A DNA stretch of 64,000 bases. Source: Neisseria sp. oral taxon 014 str. F0314. GTDB taxonomy: Bacteria > Pseudomonadota > Gammaproteobacteria > Burkholderiales > Neisseriaceae. The DNA is taken from NCBI RefSeq assembly GCF_005886145.1, contig NZ_CP040504.1:248001-312000 (forward strand). Reading direction: 5' to 3'. The notes below the pieces were generated by a model. The model had not been told where the DNA came from and searched no databases. It was given only the letters and a program-made list of their open reading frames with translations. Both the position numbers and the translations under genes were made by a program. Positions 61,656-64,000 of this stretch are shown one piece after another (positions within the stretch are counted from its first letter, which is position 1; each line of letters begins with the position of its first letter).

Positions 61656-63887
61656 TTAGAAATCCAATTCCGCTTTCAGCCAGTAAGTACGCGGCATGCC
61701 GACGACGGCGAAGCTGCGGTCGTATTGGCCGCGCTGTACCTGCCAATAGTTTTTGTTGAACAGGTTTTCCACCGAGCTGCTGACGGTCAGGGTGTTTTTG
61801 CCCAGCTTGGTTTTGTAGCGCGCGCCTACGTCAACCAAGGTGTAGGACGGGAAAGCGTATTGTTTTTGCGTATCTTGGTAAGACTTGCCGAAATACGAAA
61901 CGTTGCCGTTTAAGGTCAAGCCTTTGGCAAACGGGGTATCCCACTCCACGCCTGCTTTGGCAATCACGCGCGGGTTAGCGACTTGTACGCCGTTAACAAG
62001 ATTGTCGGCATAATTCGGATAATCTTTTACGGTCGATTGCAGATACATCAAGCCAAAGCTCGGACGTAGGGTTTTGTTCAACAAGTTGGCATAGGTATTA
62101 AACTCGATACCGCGGCTGCGTTCCATGCCTTGCTCGGAACCGCTATAAGCCAAGCCTGCATTTTTGCGCGCTGCGAAATCAGTTCCTGAAGTCGTATTAC
62201 CGAACCAGTACCCTGGGCGTTTGATTTGGAACGCGTTTAAAGTGGTGACAAAGTCGCCCCAGTTTTTGCGTACGCCGACTTCAAATTGGCGGCTGACGCG
62301 CGGATCTGCCATCGTTACATGACCGTCGTCATCGGTACGGATGTCGGACGGCTCCAAATCTTCCATATAGTTTCCGTAAACCACCAAATCAGGCTGCGGA
62401 ACCCATGCCGCCATCAACATCGGGCTGAAACGGTTCGCATCCGCTTTGCGGCCGTTTAATTTGTTTTTCTGCTCGACGGCTTGGAAACGCCCGCCCAAAG
62501 TGAGTCGGTATTTGTTGTCGGCAAAACCAAGCGTGTCAGATACCGCCAAACTGTTTACTTTGATTACGGTATCCAATGAAGGCGTTGCACTCCACGCGCT
62601 TCCTAAGTTGGAATCCAATTTTGCCAATTGGGTCGGAATATCAAGGCTTGGATCGATAACGCTGCTTCTTGTTTGACGTGCTCCTTGATAAGTAGTGCGT
62701 TTACGGTCGATGCGGTCAAATGCGGTACTCCAGTTGTGACTTACCGGACCGGTTTCAAATTCGCCGCGTGCAGTCAGATTCATACTGAGCGTTTTGAAAC
62801 GCTGGTCGGTCAAACGCGCGCGACCCGAATTGTAGGTCAAACCGCTGCTCGTAACGGTAGGAGAGGCGAAATTGCCATAATAGCGCGCATTGTTATAACC
62901 AATACCGCCTGTAATTTGGGCATTTTCAAACGCATCCCATTCAAAAGTCAGCATATTGGTCTGACCGCGCGTATTTTGAGCCTGCCAGCTCGGAGCGAGA
63001 TTTACTTTGCCTTCAGGCGCGTCAAACAATCGGCCGTTGGCGTTTTGAATATCCTGCATACGCGCGCGGCCGCCGTTGGTTTTGCGTTTGGCGTAGATGG
63101 AGTCGAACGCCACGCGCAGTGTTTCACCGCGATAGTCGGCATTCAAGGCAAATTCTTTGTTGTCCTCGCTGTAACCGTGGCGCGGGGTGTCGCCGTGGCG
63201 CAGTTTGCCGTTGGCGCGCACGCCGAATTCTTTGTTTTCGCCGAAGCGTTGACCCAAGTCGAATGTGCCTTGGGCGCGGTTGTTGCTGAACCAGCCCAAA
63301 CCGATTTTGCGGTTGCCTTCATCAGCGGCTTTTTTGGTTTCGATATTGACGGAACCGGATACCGCGCCTTCAGGGTCCATGCCGTTTACGGCGGTGGACG
63401 CGCCTTTAATCAGTTGCGCGGAGCCGACTTGTACGCTGGCCGTGCCTTGCGTGCCGTACATACCTGCCAAACCGTTGACGCTGAATTGGCGCGCATCAAG
63501 CTGATAACCGCGGAAATACAAGCCGGTCAATGTGTTGCTTTCGCCGCCGAACTGCCAAACGGACGCGTCTTTTTTTGCAACGGCATCCACCAAAGTACGC
63601 GCTTCGGTGTTGTTGAGGGCTTGTTCGTCGTAGTTGACGACGGTAATCGGCGCGGTAAAGGCGTTGGCTTTGCCCAATACGCCCAAGTTCACGCGGTCGC
63701 GCAAGTCGCCGTCGCTGGCGATGGAGTAAGAACGGGCGGCTTTGACGCGTTTGGCGTCGGCGCGGACTTCCACTTGCTGCAATTCCGTCTGCTGCGCATT
63801 GGTAGCGGTGGTCGCGGCTGTTTCTTCTGCCGCATAAGAGAATGTGCTCATAATCAAGAGCGGCATCAAGGCTAATCTACTTTTCAT
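61656..63887 (-). CDS. TonB-dependent siderophore receptor (second)
   Basis: A 743-residue outer-membrane receptor. Signal peptide MKSRLALMPLLIMSTFSYA, a TonB-box-like LQQVEVRAD, plug domain (about 55-200, with TLVDAVAKKDASVWQFGG, FSVNGLAGMYGTQG and SAQLIKGASTAVNGMDPEGA), and a barrel ending in FNKNYWQ...WLKAELDF with terminal Phe. It matches the TIGR01783-type siderophore receptors but is clearly different from the receptor at 872-3118. It lies 2 kb from the surface-lipoprotein/Slam pair, separated by ruvB; a joint role is possible but not shown. Confidence 0.9.
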   Translation of the reverse strand: MKSRLALMPLLIMSTFSYAAEETAATTATNAQQTELQQVEVRADAKRVKAARSYSIASDGDLRDRVNLGVLGKANAFTAPITVVNYDEQALNNTEARTLVDAVAKKDASVWQFGGESNTLTGLYFRGYQLDARQFSVNGLAGMYGTQGTASVQVGSAQLIKGASTAVNGMDPEGAVSGSVNIETKKAADEGNRKIGLGWFSNNRAQGTFDLGQRFGENKEFGVRANGKLRHGDTPRHGYSEDNKEFALNADYRGETLRVAFDSIYAKRKTNGGRARMQDIQNANGRLFDAPEGKVNLAPSWQAQNTRGQTNMLTFEWDAFENAQITGGIGYNNARYYGNFASPTVTSSGLTYNSGRARLTDQRFKTLSMNLTARGEFETGPVSHNWSTAFDRIDRKRTTYQGARQTRSSVIDPSLDIPTQLAKLDSNLGSAWSATPSLDTVIKVNSLAVSDTLGFADNKYRLTLGGRFQAVEQKNKLNGRKADANRFSPMLMAAWVPQPDLVVYGNYMEDLEPSDIRTDDDGHVTMADPRVSRQFEVGVRKNWGDFVTTLNAFQIKRPGYWFGNTTSGTDFAARKNAGLAYSGSEQGMERSRGIEFNTYANLLNKTLRPSFGLMYLQSTVKDYPNYADNLVNGVQVANPRVIAKAGVEWDTPFAKGLTLNGNVSYFGKSYQDTQKQYAFPSYTLVDVGARYKTKLGKNTLTVSSSVENLFNKNYWQVQRGQYDRSFAVVGMPRTYWLKAELDF

Positions 63888-64000
63888 ATATTCCTTCGGA
63901 TGTCTAAAATTTTGAGTTAAAAATCACAAAGTAATTTTGCTTCGGAATTATATTTGATAACATTCTGCTTTTCTATAACAATGAACAATAATTGTTTTTA
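63888..64000 (-). promoter_or_regulatory. Upstream region of the second siderophore receptor
   Basis: AT-rich, with a minus-strand TATAAT at 63947-63952. An imperfect dyad (ATTATTGTTCATTGTTAT near 63970-63996) is vaguely Fur-box-like. The match is weak and given only as a lead. Confidence 0.35.

Noticed and set aside
62628..63875. 415-codon plus-strand frame
   Set aside because: Fully antisense to the second siderophore receptor, which has a complete domain set; a codon-bias shadow in GC-rich third positions.

Overview
The window is chromosomal DNA from a commensal Neisseria. The 12-base DNA uptake sequence AGGCCGTCTGAA (AG dialect) recurs throughout, singly inside genes and as inverted pairs after genes. 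There is also a Correia element, dRS3/NIME mosaic repeats, and Neisseria-type genes such as earP with efp, slam, the hemD-hemX fusion and hpnC. A second dialect, AGGTCGTCTGAA, occurs near the left end and in a few genes. This points away from N. meningitidis and N. gonorrhoeae and towards the subflava/mucosa-like commensals; the species cannot be fixed from the sequence alone. No rRNA, tRNA, CRISPR array or intact insertion sequence was recognised.

Layout. 0-3.1 kb: iron-uptake unit on the minus strand (TonB-dependent siderophore receptor, DUF3649 protein, PepSY-type membrane protein cut by the window edge), with NIME and Correia repeats inside it. 3.8-10.4 kb: rarA, thrC, a kinase-fold protein, msbA, fpr. 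10.7-12.5 kb: fdhE and fdhD, formate dehydrogenase maturation genes without the enzyme nearby. 12.7-19.7 kb: a tannase-like lipoprotein, the haem genes hemDX-hemY-hemE, and a glutathione-S-transferase-like gene. 20-24.5 kb: WYL regulator, META-domain protein, ftsK. 24.6-27 kb: an AT-rich island. 27-36.6 kb: cbiM-like permease, fluC/crcB, nnrD, cytochrome b561, cysH, dinB, purE, a TPR lipoprotein, an O-methyltransferase, a DUF3460 protein, pcnB, radC. 36.9-47.4 kb: potGHI, dsbD, hpnC, fabA-fabB, lipA-lipB-ybeD. 47.5-56 kb: lon, hup, ribE, a DUF815 ATPase, a Spy/CpxP-like protein, rpe, efp, earP, grcA. 56-64 kb: Slam, its probable surface-lipoprotein substrate with a 12-copy pentapeptide repeat, a small unknown gene, ruvB and a second TonB-dependent siderophore receptor.

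The most interesting region is the AT-rich island. On its minus strand it carries four tiny genes whose products all begin with a 15-residue leader of the double-glycine type (ends VAGG, VSGG, VSGG, ISGG), followed by 22-32 residue cores rich in Gly, Ala and Trp, plus a fifth 32-residue one-helix peptide. All five are preceded by AT-rich gaps and most by good ribosome-binding sites. This looks like a class II bacteriocin (microcin-like) cluster. No peptidase-containing exporter is in the window, so one would have to be encoded elsewhere.

The second accessory theme is surface iron or haem acquisition. The Slam translocon gene lies directly downstream of a TbpB-like lipoprotein gene, and a TonB-dependent receptor lies 2 kb away on the same strand. 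The rest is housekeeping, with several clear operons (hemDX-hemY, potGHI, fabAB, ribE-DUF815, lipB-ybeD) and a few readable control sites: a heat-shock-type promoter before lon, a sigma-70 promoter before hup and an FNR-like site before grcA.
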